Assembly (NCBI GenBank): GCA_910579155.1
Contig: CAJTTS010000057.1
Coordinates: forward strand, 1-20,939
Reading direction: 5' to 3'
From: an uncultured Oscillospiraceae bacterium
GTDB lineage: Bacteria; Bacillota_A; Clostridia; Oscillospirales; Oscillospiraceae
Length of the DNA stretch: 20,939 nt
Positions 6,679 to 14,578 of this stretch are shown in pieces. How positions within the stretch are numbered: position 1 is the first letter of the stretch; every line of letters begins with the position of its first letter. Position numbers and translations under genes: made by a program. The notes under the pieces are model-generated. The model was not told where the DNA came from. It searched no databases and saw only the letters and a program-made list of their open reading frames with translations.

Positions 6679-8496
6679 TTATGCCAGCCCTAAAAGCCGC
6701 GCCATGGTCGTCACACACAGGCACAACCCCAACCCTAACGCCGTGGGCAGGGCAACGGACAGCGCCGTCCACTTTAAACTGTCCGTCTCCTTATAAATGG
6801 TCAGGCAGGTGGTGGAACAGGGCCAGTGAAAAAGAGAAAACAGCATCGTGCACACCGCCGTCAGCCAAGTCCAGCCGTGCTGGGTCAGGAGTTGGCCCAG
6901 CGCGGTGAGGTTGTCGAACTCTACCAGGTTCCCCGTGGCGAGGTATGCCATCAGCATCACCGGCAGCACAATCTCATTGGCGGGCCACCCTAGGATGAAG
7001 GCCATCAGGATCACCCCATCCAGGCCGAACAGCCGGGCGAACGGATCCAGAAAACCGGTGCAGTGGGCAAGCAGGGTGGCATCCCCCACCGTCACGTTGG
7101 CCATCAGCCAGATTACCACACCCGCCGGGGCGGCCACCGCCACCGCCCGGCCCAGCACAAACAGGGTGCGGTCCAGCACCGAGCGGATGACAACCTCCCC
7201 CACCCTGGGCTTGCGGAAGGGCGGCAGCTCCAAGGCAAAGGAGGAGGGCATCCCCTTCAAAAACGTGGCGGACAGCAGCCGGGAACAGGCCAGCGTCCCC
7301 GCCACGCCCAGCACCAGGGTTCCCAGTAGCATCGCCGCTCCCTCTACGGAGGCCATCAGACCGCTCCGCCCGCCAACAAAGAACAGGGTGATGAGGGCAA
7401 TCAGGGTGGGAAATTTTCCGTTACAGGGCACCAAGGATGAAGTCAGGATGGCGATGAGCCGCTCCCGGGGGCTGTCGATGATACGGCACCCGGTGACGCC
7501 ACAGGCATTACACCCAATGGACATACACATGGTCAGACACTGCTTCCCGCAGGCCCGGCACTTTTGAAACGCGTGGTCCATGACAAAGGCCACCCGGGGC
7601 AGATAGCCCAAGTCTTCCAGCAGGGTAAACAGAGGAAAAAAGATGGCCATGGGGGGCAACATCACCGCCACCACCCAGGCGGTCACCCGGTACATTCCGT
7701 CCAGCAGCACACCGGACAGCCACGCCGGAGCCCCGGCCAGCCAGCCCTCCAGCAGCTCTCCGATGCGGGCAAACAGAGCAGTGAGCATGGCCGAGGGGAT
7801 ATTCGCACCCGCCACCGTCAACCACACCACCAACCCGAATAACAACAGCATGAGCGGAATTCCGGTAGATTTGGAGGTCAGCAAGCGATCCAACCGCTGC
7901 TGGCGGCGTCGGCGGTCCGTTTCTTCACTGCGTACCACTTGGGCAGCGTACCGCTCCGCCAAGGTGACCCGTTCACAGGGGGCCCGCTTAGGCGCGGCAC
8001 GGGCCTCCGATCCGACCAGCTTGGCTATGGCGGCTTTCAAGTTGTCCAACCCCTCCTGCCGTCCGGCGGCGGTACCCACCACCGGCACCCCCAGCCGCCG
8101 GGACAGGGCAGGTAGGTCCACCTTTACCCCCAATCGTTCCGCCTCGTCCAGCAGATTGACGCACACCAGCACCTTACCCGTCAGCTCCAGCACCTGGAGC
8201 ACTAAAATGAGGTTTCGCTCCAGGCATGTGGCGTCGCACACCACCACCACTCCATCTGCCTGGCTGCTCTCGATGTAGTCCCTGGCTACCGCCTCCTCCT
8301 GGGAGTGGGCAGCCAGGGAATAGGTGCCGGGGAGGTCAACCAATTGGTACTCCTCTCCATCAAATGTGTACTGCCCCCGGGCGGTGGCCACCGTTTTGCC
8401 GGCCCAGTTCCCCGTATGTTGCCTGAGGCCTGTCAACGCATTGAACAAGGTGGACTTCCCCACGTTAGGGTTTCCCGCCAACGCCACCCGGTTCAT
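6679..8496 (-). CDS. feoB: Ferrous iron transport GTPase/permease FeoB
   Basis: 605 residues. It imports Fe2+ across the cytoplasmic membrane, with an N-terminal G domain fused to a membrane channel. G domain: P-loop GNPNVGKST (8-16), DLPG (G3) with the preceding switch region, and NLLD (G4, usual form NxxD). The membrane part carries CRACGKQCLTMCMSIGCNACG and CRIIDSPRERLIAILTSSLV, then VPCNGKFPTLIAL, the two Gate-like regions. These cysteine-rich versions differ from the E. coli-type GCxVPAIMATR and CSARLPVY and match a clostridial FeoB branch. The start is ATG 8496, which gives the usual N-terminus and overlaps the feoA stop by the ATGA tetranucleotide. An upstream in-frame start at 8604 lies inside feoA. 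Confidence 0.95.
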   Translation of the reverse strand: MNRVALAGNPNVGKSTLFNALTGLRQHTGNWAGKTVATARGQYTFDGEEYQLVDLPGTYSLAAHSQEEAVARDYIESSQADGVVVVCDATCLERNLILVLQVLELTGKVLVCVNLLDEAERLGVKVDLPALSRRLGVPVVGTAAGRQEGLDNLKAAIAKLVGSEARAAPKRAPCERVTLAERYAAQVVRSEETDRRRRQQRLDRLLTSKSTGIPLMLLLFGLVVWLTVAGANIPSAMLTALFARIGELLEGWLAGAPAWLSGVLLDGMYRVTAWVVAVMLPPMAIFFPLFTLLEDLGYLPRVAFVMDHAFQKCRACGKQCLTMCMSIGCNACGVTGCRIIDSPRERLIAILTSSLVPCNGKFPTLIALITLFFVGGRSGLMASVEGAAMLLGTLVLGVAGTLACSRLLSATFLKGMPSSFALELPPFRKPRVGEVVIRSVLDRTLFVLGRAVAVAAPAGVVIWLMANVTVGDATLLAHCTGFLDPFARLFGLDGVILMAFILGWPANEIVLPVMLMAYLATGNLVEFDNLTALGQLLTQHGWTWLTAVCTMLFSLFHWPCSTTCLTIYKETDSLKWTALSVALPTALGLGLCLCVTTMARLLGLA

Positions 8497-8762
8497 GTTG
8501 CCACCGCCTGATTGGGCACAGCCTGAGTCTGCCGTTCCAAGGACACTCCGTCCGCGTCCGCCCGACGCAAGGCAATCAACGCTCCCCGGATGAGATAGGC
8601 GCATGGGTCACCGGCAGGGCTGCGCAATATGCAGGTCACCCGGGTCCCCCGCACCAGCCCCAGATCGGTGAGCCGCCGGTCCATGGCGGGCCCTGCTTTT
8701 ACTTCGGTCACATAAGCGCTCTCCCCTTCCCGGAGAGCGGATAAACACAATGCTTCACACAT
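8493..8762 (-). CDS. feoA: Ferrous iron transport accessory protein FeoA
   Basis: 89 residues, an SH3-like beta-barrel protein that assists FeoB. The family pattern is seen: LSALREGESAYVTEV at the start, then the DRRLTDLGLVRGTRVTCI core (RLxDLGLxxGxxV), and near the end a GALIALRRADADGV segment (the R-G-x-x-I-A-L-R strand). The start is ATG 8762, with AAGGAG 9 bp upstream. A TTG at 8768 would leave only 3 bp. The stop overlaps the feoB start (ATGA), so the two are probably translationally coupled. A 15-bp palindrome (8796-8810) lies 34 bp upstream. No clear promoter was found in the 90 bp before it. Confidence 0.93.
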   Translation of the reverse strand: MCEALCLSALREGESAYVTEVKAGPAMDRRLTDLGLVRGTRVTCILRSPAGDPCAYLIRGALIALRRADADGVSLERQTQAVPNQAVAT

Positions 8763-8795
8763 GTTCAATTGCTCCTTTCCCGCGCGGAGCGTCTC

Positions 8796-8810
8796 TGCGG
8801 ACGGTCCGCA
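8796..8810. promoter_or_regulatory. 15-bp palindrome upstream of feoA, possible operator
   Basis: TGCGGAC, one central G, then GTCCGCA: perfect 7-bp arms. The position just upstream of feoA suits a regulator site or a short leader hairpin. It does not resemble the A/T-rich Fur box nor the DtxR/IdeR box, so the binding protein, if any, is unknown. Confidence 0.3.
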
Positions 8811-8855
8811 AGTTATCCTATGGCGGACAGGATCCCTTCGTGCCTCTCTTCAAGG

Positions 8856-8885
8856 AAAAAACGGAGCGGCCCACCGGCCGCTCCG
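8856..8885 (-). terminator. Rho-independent terminator of the 5'-nucleotidase operon
   Basis: A 10-bp perfect stem (CGGAGCGGCC with GGCCGCTCCG, 8862-8885), loop of 4, followed on the minus strand by a U6 run (8861-8856). It starts 15 bp after the stop codon at 8901. Confidence 0.93.
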
Positions 8886-8900
8886 CTCCTATTTGCATCT

Positions 8901-10802
8901 TTACATCCGCTTCCCACGGCGCATCCGGCGTGTGATAAACCGTACCAGCACCACCACCAGGAGGATCGCCACCAGCACTGCCGCTCCGGCAATAAAGGTA
9001 AACTTGTTGGGATTCATAAACAGCTTGACCGGGTTCCAGCTCGCCTCCACCAGCTTGCGCCCATCCGGCTGGGCGTAGCGCTCATCCACCTCGCCCCCCA
9101 TGGACTGGAGGTAGCTGGCGATGGCGTACCACTCCTTTACCTCGTTCCCCTGGGCGTCATGGACAATATAGTCCTCCAGCCGCTCCATGTCGATGGGGGT
9201 CCCGTCGGCGTTCCGGGCGGTGATAGTCAGCAGACCGAAGGAAGAACTCTCCGCCGCCCCCAGCATCTGGCCGCAGTACAGGCCCGTGACCACCCGGTAG
9301 AGCCGGTCGTCGTCAATGGCCTCCCTCACGCCGTCCCGGAATATGGAGGCCGCCGCCACTTTGTTGAAAAACATCCGGTTGGTATTGTAGTACGCCCCCG
9401 CACCGGAATAGTACAGCCGCGCCGCGCTCATGAGCTCAGACACCGAGGCGTCCACCTCCAAGGCGTTCTTCACATCCGCCCCGGTGAGCCACACCGCCAC
9501 CAAAGGATAGCCCGGCACCCGGTCCGCCCCGATGCCCAGGGAAGCGGCGTTGAACACGTCGGACACGGTGATGTCCCCCACAGCAAAGGACTCCCGGATT
9601 ACGCCGGAGGCGGTGAGGGCCAGGTCCACCGGCTCCCCCGTAGCCTCCTCCACCGCCCACTTGTACGCGTCGGACAACAGATTACCCAGAGTGGACTCAT
9701 GGCGGGTGGCGTACATCTCGTCTACGCTGTCAAAGGTGTAGGGATTATAGGCCAGTATCTGCTCGAAGGTCATGCCGAAGCGGCTGAGGTAGTTCTCGTC
9801 CACCTCTTTTTTATACCCCTCCACCAGTTGCGCGATCCCGGGATCGTCCGCCAGCGTGTCGTTGATGGGGATAAGCTCATAGCCGGTGAACGTCACCTCG
9901 CCGCTGGGCCGGTAGTCCATGGTGACCACGCCCAGGTTCTTGGAATACTCCCCGGCGGACACGATCCAGGTGTCCCCCACCTGGATGGGCTGGGTCAGGG
10001 TAGTGTGGGTATGGCCGGACACGATGAGGTCGATGCCGTCCACCTTCTGGGCAAGCTCATAGTCCTCGCCCTTGCCCTGGCCGTCGGTGCCCGAGTGGGA
10101 CAGGCAGATCACCAGGGGCTGGACGCCATGCTCGTCCCAGCACTTCGCCCGAGCCTCATCCACCACCCGCTGGGCGGTCTCCACCCGGTCCTGAAGCACC
10201 ATGCCGGACATGGGGGCGCACTCGTCGGAGTCAATGCCCATGATGCCCAGGATGGCGTACCACACGCCGCCCCGCTCCAGCAGGATATAGTCGGACACGC
10301 CGTAGCGCTCAAGAGCGTCCCCCACCGCCGCGAACTCCCCCTCCCGGTTTGGGAGCAGGTAGTTGGCCTCCACGATGGCGGGCAGCGGGTCCCCGCTGTC
10401 CACGGCGGCGTTGAGCATACTGGCAAGCCCCGCAGGGCGGTAGTCATACTCATGGTTGCCGAAGGTGGTGGCGTCGTAACCCATGGTCCCCATCACCCGC
10501 AGCTCCAGGGCGGAGTCGGCGTAGGCGGTCTGGAACAGGGAGCCCATGGAAAAGTCGCCGCCGTCCACCAGAATGGCGGCGGGGTGGACAGCCTTTTGCG
10601 CGTCGATGGCGGTTTTCAGCCGGGAGTAGCCGCCGTATTCCGCCCCTGTCTCGTCGGTAGATGGCAGGAGATGGGAGTGCATGTCATGGGTGAACAGAAT
10701 TGTGGCCGGGATGGTCGGCGCGTCGGCCAGGGCGGGCAGGGCCAACCCCAGTACCAGCAAAATCGCCAGCAGGAGCCCATACGCACGGCGTAGCAGTTTC
10801 AT
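8901..10802 (-). CDS. Secreted, membrane-anchored 5'-nucleotidase/UshA-like metallophosphatase
   Basis: 633 residues. An N-terminal signal peptide (RR at 5-6, hydrophobic core 9-22, likely cleavage after LALPALA about residue 26) leads to a calcineurin-like metallophosphatase domain: HDMHSH (39-44), GGDF (81-84), GNHEYD (115-120), then a LSHSGT motif and GHTHTTL for the metals. The C-terminal 5'-nucleotidase domain (roughly residues 320-540) binds the nucleoside, with STLGNLLSDAYKW and the TASGVIRESFAVGDITVSD strand. One hydrophobic helix near the C-terminus followed by RRMRRGKR anchors it to the membrane. It probably frees phosphate from extracellular nucleotides, though specificity within UshA/CpdB/SoxB-like proteins is not set by sequence. 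Start: ATG 10802, with GGAGG 7 bp upstream (TTG 10805 too close). It lies 16 bp after the rhomboid-like gene. Confidence 0.93.
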   Translation of the reverse strand: MKLLRRAYGLLLAILLVLGLALPALADAPTIPATILFTHDMHSHLLPSTDETGAEYGGYSRLKTAIDAQKAVHPAAILVDGGDFSMGSLFQTAYADSALELRVMGTMGYDATTFGNHEYDYRPAGLASMLNAAVDSGDPLPAIVEANYLLPNREGEFAAVGDALERYGVSDYILLERGGVWYAILGIMGIDSDECAPMSGMVLQDRVETAQRVVDEARAKCWDEHGVQPLVICLSHSGTDGQGKGEDYELAQKVDGIDLIVSGHTHTTLTQPIQVGDTWIVSAGEYSKNLGVVTMDYRPSGEVTFTGYELIPINDTLADDPGIAQLVEGYKKEVDENYLSRFGMTFEQILAYNPYTFDSVDEMYATRHESTLGNLLSDAYKWAVEEATGEPVDLALTASGVIRESFAVGDITVSDVFNAASLGIGADRVPGYPLVAVWLTGADVKNALEVDASVSELMSAARLYYSGAGAYYNTNRMFFNKVAAASIFRDGVREAIDDDRLYRVVTGLYCGQMLGAAESSSFGLLTITARNADGTPIDMERLEDYIVHDAQGNEVKEWYAIASYLQSMGGEVDERYAQPDGRKLVEASWNPVKLFMNPNKFTFIAGAAVLVAILLVVVLVRFITRRMRRGKRM

Positions 10803-10818
10803 CAAGCTCCCTCCCGTT

Positions 10819-11721
10819 TCAATCCTGACGGATGTGGATGTGATTGTTGATGTGGTTTGCGCAATAGCAATAGTACCCGTCGCACTTGGAGCAGTAGCGG
10901 AACTCCATATTGGGATCGTCCTGGTCGGTGATGCCGCATACCGCGCACTTGTGCATATACCCGCCGGTTTCCCGGGCCTTCTTCTCCGCTTGCCTCTTGG
11001 CTCGCTTGAAGTTGATAACCTGGGGGTCCGCCCGGCGGCGGACGAAGCCCAGCTTCACAGACCAGAAGGGCCAGGTGAAGATGAAGTAGTTCACAAAGCT
11101 GGCCAGGGGGAACAGCGCAAAGGACCACCAGCCTCTCTGGCCGTACTGGATCACTTCCACCAAAATAAGCGCCACGTCAATGAGCGCCAGCCACTTCATC
11201 TTGATGGGCAGCACAAACATGAACAGCACCTGCGCCTCGCTGAACAGGGTGGCGATAACCAGGAAGATGGACAGGTTCAGATAATACGCCAGATTGATGG
11301 CGGACAGCCCCGCCCGCTCCAACACGGACATCAGCTCCGGCTGAATCAGCGTCAGCACCAGCGCAAACACCGAGGACAGCACCGTCCCGCAGAGGTAAAA
11401 CAGATTGAACCTGGCGGTACCCCATTCCCGCTCCAGCATCTGGCCCGTCCAATAGTACACATAGCAGCCCAGCAATAAGTAAAATGGATTGGAGCTGTTG
11501 GGCGCAATGACGAAGGTGACCATCCTCCATATCTGGCCCCGGAGAACGTCCGGTCCCCAGAAGCATAGAAGCCCGCCCAGCCGCCCCCTGGTAAACAGGT
11601 CCAGGAAAAAGACCGACACCTGGGCAATCCCGACGTACAACATCAGATTCTGGACGCCGAAACGGGGATGCTTGGCACAGAAGCGGTCAATCAGACCGTA
11701 ATGGTCGTTGCGATATATCAT
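10819..11721 (-). CDS. Rhomboid/Derlin-like membrane protein with Cys/His-rich C-terminal tail
   Basis: 300 residues with about six transmembrane helices, then a soluble tail. The segment GQIWRMVTFVIAP, followed by a helix ending GQMLEREWG and FNLFYLCG, follows the rhomboid/Derlin fold (a WR motif in the first loop and a short amphipathic E-rich turn). The catalytic pair of rhomboid proteases is not seen: the GxSG serine motif is at best AGLSAIN, and no His lies in the last helix. It is therefore likely a pseudoprotease or a Derlin-type protein that binds substrates. The tail carries C259, C262, C277, C280, C285, C287, H290, H294 and H296, enough for one or two zinc sites. The start was chosen at ATG 11721 with AAAGGAG 8 bp upstream. 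It is operonic with the 5'-nucleotidase. No named family is recognised with certainty. Confidence 0.72.
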   Translation of the reverse strand: MIYRNDHYGLIDRFCAKHPRFGVQNLMLYVGIAQVSVFFLDLFTRGRLGGLLCFWGPDVLRGQIWRMVTFVIAPNSSNPFYLLLGCYVYYWTGQMLEREWGTARFNLFYLCGTVLSSVFALVLTLIQPELMSVLERAGLSAINLAYYLNLSIFLVIATLFSEAQVLFMFVLPIKMKWLALIDVALILVEVIQYGQRGWWSFALFPLASFVNYFIFTWPFWSVKLGFVRRRADPQVINFKRAKRQAEKKARETGGYMHKCAVCGITDQDDPNMEFRYCSKCDGYYCYCANHINNHIHIRQD

Positions 11722-11751
11722 AGGATCGTCTCCTTTGCTGGCTTTGTCTGC

Positions 11752-11757
11752 ATTATA
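11752..11757 (-). promoter_or_regulatory. Probable -10 box of the rhomboid-like/5'-nucleotidase operon
   Basis: A perfect TATAAT on the minus strand lies 31 bp upstream of the ATG at 11721. No good -35 box sits at 17 bp (ATTATT there; TTGATT is 20 bp away), so the promoter may need an activator or be weak. Confidence 0.5.
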
Positions 11758-11846
11758 GCCCGTCGTAGTGGAAAAATAATCAATAAACTGTGAATTAAAA
11801 AGACCCGGCGCCGTTGTCAACAGCCGAAGCGCAACCGTGGAGGCGC

Positions 11847-12968
11847 TCAAATCATAACGGGACTATGGGTCCACTCCTCACCGCAGGGGCCGGGCGTCTG
11901 GCGGCAAAGCTGGTAGAAATCCGTACACCGGGCCTCCAACTCCAGCAGAGGCACTCCCTTGCCGTGGGCTGGCTTGGTAATGACGGGCAGGACAGCGCGG
12001 CTCTTCATCTCTTTCAATACTTCCCTGCCCCGCCCGTTGGCTCCCAAAACCCGGATGTACGGAGGCCTATCGGGGCGGTCCTGCTTCTTCAAGCCCAGCG
12101 CTCCCCACAGCACCGCCCGGCGGATACGGGCATGGGCATAGCGTTTGGTCTTGGCCAATACGTACACCTCCTCCAGCGTCCGCCCCCGGCGGACGGCGGC
12201 ATATAGCCGCCTGTCCAGCCCCTCGCCGCTGTCGGGAAGGGCGGCAAAGTCCCCCTCGTCCATGGCCCGTAAAACGGCCAGCGCCCCACGTTCACCATAT
12301 TTCAGGCTAGCGGGGTTTTCTGAGGGCAGTTCTCCTGTCAAAATCCGCCCCCGCACAAAGGAGGCGGAGGGATAGTCCGGATGATCTCCGCCATCGTGAT
12401 CCGCCCCTGTCCGAAGGACAGTGACGGGCTGGATACCGCTCCCCAAAGCGTTCAGCGCCCGGATATACTCAATTCCCAGATTGTTGTTGGGCCGGGACAG
12501 CAGACCGGCCGGCTCCTCCCCCAGCAGCTCCCGCGCCACCGCCTCGCGGCAGGCGGCAAATGGCATCCCCTCATCCAGAAACCGGCGCAGCCCGGCCCGG
12601 TAGAGATCGCCGTCCAGACAGGCGGCCACCTGTCTGAGCTTGTCCACATCGCCGCACTCGCTGCCAAAGGACAGACAGGTCACCACGCCCGTAGCTGCCA
12701 GAATCCCTACGGCTCCCTGAGCAAAGCGCTCTGCCGAGGACGCCGCCCACACCGTAGGCAGCTCCAGAACCAGGTCCACGCCCCCCTCCAGGGCAGCACG
12801 GGCCCGGGTCCATTTATCCAGCACGGCGCACTCACCCCGCTGAACAAAGTTCCCGCTCATCACGGCGATGACGGTGCATTCACCCACCAGTTGACGGGTC
12901 TCCCGGATGTGCAAGGCGTGCCCGGCGTGAAAGGGATTATATTCGGCGACAATACCTGCAACGTCCAT
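11847..12968 (-). CDS. tmcAL: tRNA(Met) cytidine acetate ligase TmcAL
   Basis: 373 residues, formerly YlbM. It makes N4-acetylcytidine at the wobble position (C34) of elongator tRNA(Met) from acetate and ATP. The N-terminus has the nucleotidyltransferase-like signature GIVAEYNPFHAGHALHI (residues 5-21, with the HxGH-type motif as FHAGH), then VIAVMSGNFVQRG, the conserved GVDLVLELP and SAERFAQGAV, and later RPNNNLGIEYIRAL and YPSASFVRGRIL. Length is in the family range (370-420). AAAGGAGG precedes the ATG by 7 bp. It is divergent from ackA; that acetate kinase sits next to an acetate-using tRNA enzyme is a neat but unproven link. Confidence 0.95.
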   Translation of the reverse strand: MDVAGIVAEYNPFHAGHALHIRETRQLVGECTVIAVMSGNFVQRGECAVLDKWTRARAALEGGVDLVLELPTVWAASSAERFAQGAVGILAATGVVTCLSFGSECGDVDKLRQVAACLDGDLYRAGLRRFLDEGMPFAACREAVARELLGEEPAGLLSRPNNNLGIEYIRALNALGSGIQPVTVLRTGADHDGGDHPDYPSASFVRGRILTGELPSENPASLKYGERGALAVLRAMDEGDFAALPDSGEGLDRRLYAAVRRGRTLEEVYVLAKTKRYAHARIRRAVLWGALGLKKQDRPDRPPYIRVLGANGRGREVLKEMKSRAVLPVITKPAHGKGVPLLELEARCTDFYQLCRQTPGPCGEEWTHSPVMI

Positions 12969-13047
12969 CCGGCGTCCTCCTTTACCTCACCTATACCCGT
13001 CTTTGTCACGCTCACGCTTCTGCTTTCGTCAAAAACGAGAAAAATAC

Positions 13048-13076
13048 TTGCGGTATCATCGGGCTCGTAGTATAAT
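13048..13076 (+). promoter_or_regulatory. Sigma-A promoter of ackA
   Basis: TTGCGG (13048-13053), a 17-bp spacer and a perfect TATAAT (13071-13076). The leader would be about 125 nt and includes a small GC-rich hairpin (GGCC 13169-13172 region with GGGGCC) just before the Shine-Dalgarno. Confidence 0.75.
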
Positions 13077-13207
13077 ATGTCTGTTAATATGACCGAGGCA
13101 CGGTTCATGATACTCCATTATATATCAGGAGCCATGCCAAAGTAAATACCCAGTTATCATAAAAGAAGGCCACCGCACGCGGGGCCCGAAACAAAGGAGT
13201 GCGGAAC

Positions 13208-14401
13208 ATGAAGGTTCTCGTCATCAACGCCGGCAGCTCTTCCCTGAAATATCAGTTGCTGGACACCAACACGCAGGAAGTCCTGGCCAAGGGCCTGTGC
13301 GAGCGCATCGGCATCGACGGAAAGTTTACCTACAAAGCTCCCGGCAAAAGCACCGTGGATGCGGTGAACGTAGCCATGCCCACCCATTCCGAAGCCATTC
13401 AGGCGGTGCTCAACGCTCTGGTGGACCCGGCTAACGGCGTCATCGCCTCTATGAAGGAGATCGACGCGGTAGGCCACCGCGTCGTCCACGGCGGGGAGAC
13501 CTTCTCCCGCTCCGTCCGGATTGACGACAAGGTGATGGCCGCCATCGAGGAGAACATCCCCCTTGCCCCCCTGCACAACCCCGCCAACATCACCGGCGTC
13601 AAGGCGTGCATCGCCGTCATGGGCCCCGACGTGCCCCAGGTGGCCGTTTTCGACACCGCTTTCCACCAGACCATGCCCCCCGTGGCCTACACCTACGCCC
13701 TGCCCTATGAATACTACGAGCAGGACAAGGTGCGCCGTTACGGCTTCCACGGCACCAGCCACCGCTACGTCACCCAGCGGGCGGCGGACATGCTGGGCAA
13801 GCCCATCGAGTCCTTGAAGCTCATCTCCTGCCACCTGGGCAACGGCTCCTCCGTCGCCGCCGTGGCAAACGGCAAGAGCGTGGACACCTCCATGGGCTTC
13901 ACCCCCCTGGCGGGCGTGCCCATGGGCACCCGTTCCGGCGACATCGACGCGGGCGTCATGGAATATCTGATGAACAAGCACGGCATGGACATCAAAGAGA
14001 TGCTCAATGTGCTGAACAAGAAGTCCGGCGTGCAGGGCGTGTCCGGCGTGTCTTCCGACTTCCGCGACCTGTGCAGCGCCACAGACAGCGGAAACAAGCG
14101 GGCGGAATTGGCACTGGATATGTTCAACTACAGCGTGAAGAAGTACATCGGCGCTTACGCCGCCGCTATGGGCGGGGTGGACGCCGTCATCTTTACCGCC
14201 GGCGTGGGCGAGAACGACGCCCGGCAGCGTCTGGCTATCGCCTCCGGACTGGAATTCATGGGTGTGAAAATGGACGCCGATGCCAACAACATCCGGGGCA
14301 AGGAGGCCATCATCTCCGCCATCGACTCCAAGGTGAAGGTGCTGCTCATCCCCACCAACGAGGAACTCATGATCGCGCTGGATACCGCGGAGCTTGCCTG
14401 A
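13208..14401 (+). CDS. ackA: Acetate kinase
   Basis: 397 residues. It converts acetyl phosphate and ADP to acetate and ATP, the ATP-yielding step of acetate fermentation, and can run backwards. Landmarks: NAGSSSLKYQL (7-17, N7 at the phosphate site), GHRVVHGGE (89-97, R91 of the acetate site), FDTAFH (148-153, with the catalytic Asp149), GFHGTSHRYV (179-188), CHLGNGSS, DTSMGFTPLAGVPMGTRSGD, and FTAGVGEN (the ATP-binding hallmark). AAAGGAG (13193-13199) lies 8 bp before ATG 13208. An earlier in-frame GTG at 13199 overlaps the ribosome binding site and was rejected. pta, the usual partner gene, is not adjacent. The hairpin-rich region from 14409 follows immediately. Confidence 0.98.
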   Translation: MKVLVINAGSSSLKYQLLDTNTQEVLAKGLCERIGIDGKFTYKAPGKSTVDAVNVAMPTHSEAIQAVLNALVDPANGVIASMKEIDAVGHRVVHGGETFSRSVRIDDKVMAAIEENIPLAPLHNPANITGVKACIAVMGPDVPQVAVFDTAFHQTMPPVAYTYALPYEYYEQDKVRRYGFHGTSHRYVTQRAADMLGKPIESLKLISCHLGNGSSVAAVANGKSVDTSMGFTPLAGVPMGTRSGDIDAGVMEYLMNKHGMDIKEMLNVLNKKSGVQGVSGVSSDFRDLCSATDSGNKRAELALDMFNYSVKKYIGAYAAAMGGVDAVIFTAGVGENDARQRLAIASGLEFMGVKMDADANNIRGKEAIISAIDSKVKVLLIPTNEELMIALDTAELA

Positions 14402-14408
14402 CCCCGCC

Positions 14409-14573
14409 CTTCCTTTTTTCTTTGAAAAGAAAAAAGGAAGCGAAAAAAGAAACTTTTAGACTATCTTCTATAATTTGATGAGTTTCGTGGCCGGGCGGAA
14501 ACGTTTTAGTTTCTGTCCGGCCACGTCAGCGGTTTAAAGTTCTTTTTGGTTCTTTTTCTTTCAAGAAAAAGAA
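14409..14573. repeat. Palindromic intergenic element, MITE-like
   Basis: Three nested palindromes: a 15-bp-arm A/T-rich hairpin (14409-14423 with 14426-14440), a central GC-rich hairpin of 17 pairs with two G-U pairs (14486-14502 with 14509-14525), and an 11-bp hairpin (14550-14560 with 14563-14573). In addition the outer hairpins are roughly inverted copies of each other (left CTTTGAAAAG/GAAAAAAGAAAC, right as its complement), so the unit looks like a 165-bp symmetric element with long imperfect terminal inverted repeats. No coding sequence is seen. The outer hairpins are not followed by T runs on their adjacent gene's strand, so they are not classic terminators, although one could stop both ackA and ruvX. 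Whether it recurs in the genome cannot be seen here. Confidence 0.5.
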
Positions 14574-14578
14574 TGGCC

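Noticed and set aside
8769..10793. A 674-codon open frame on the plus strand
   Set aside because: It is exactly antisense to the 5'-nucleotidase gene, is rich in His, Gly, Pro and Val with no known motif, has no ribosome binding site, and is a codon-bias shadow in GC-rich DNA. The minus-strand product has signal, domains and anchor.
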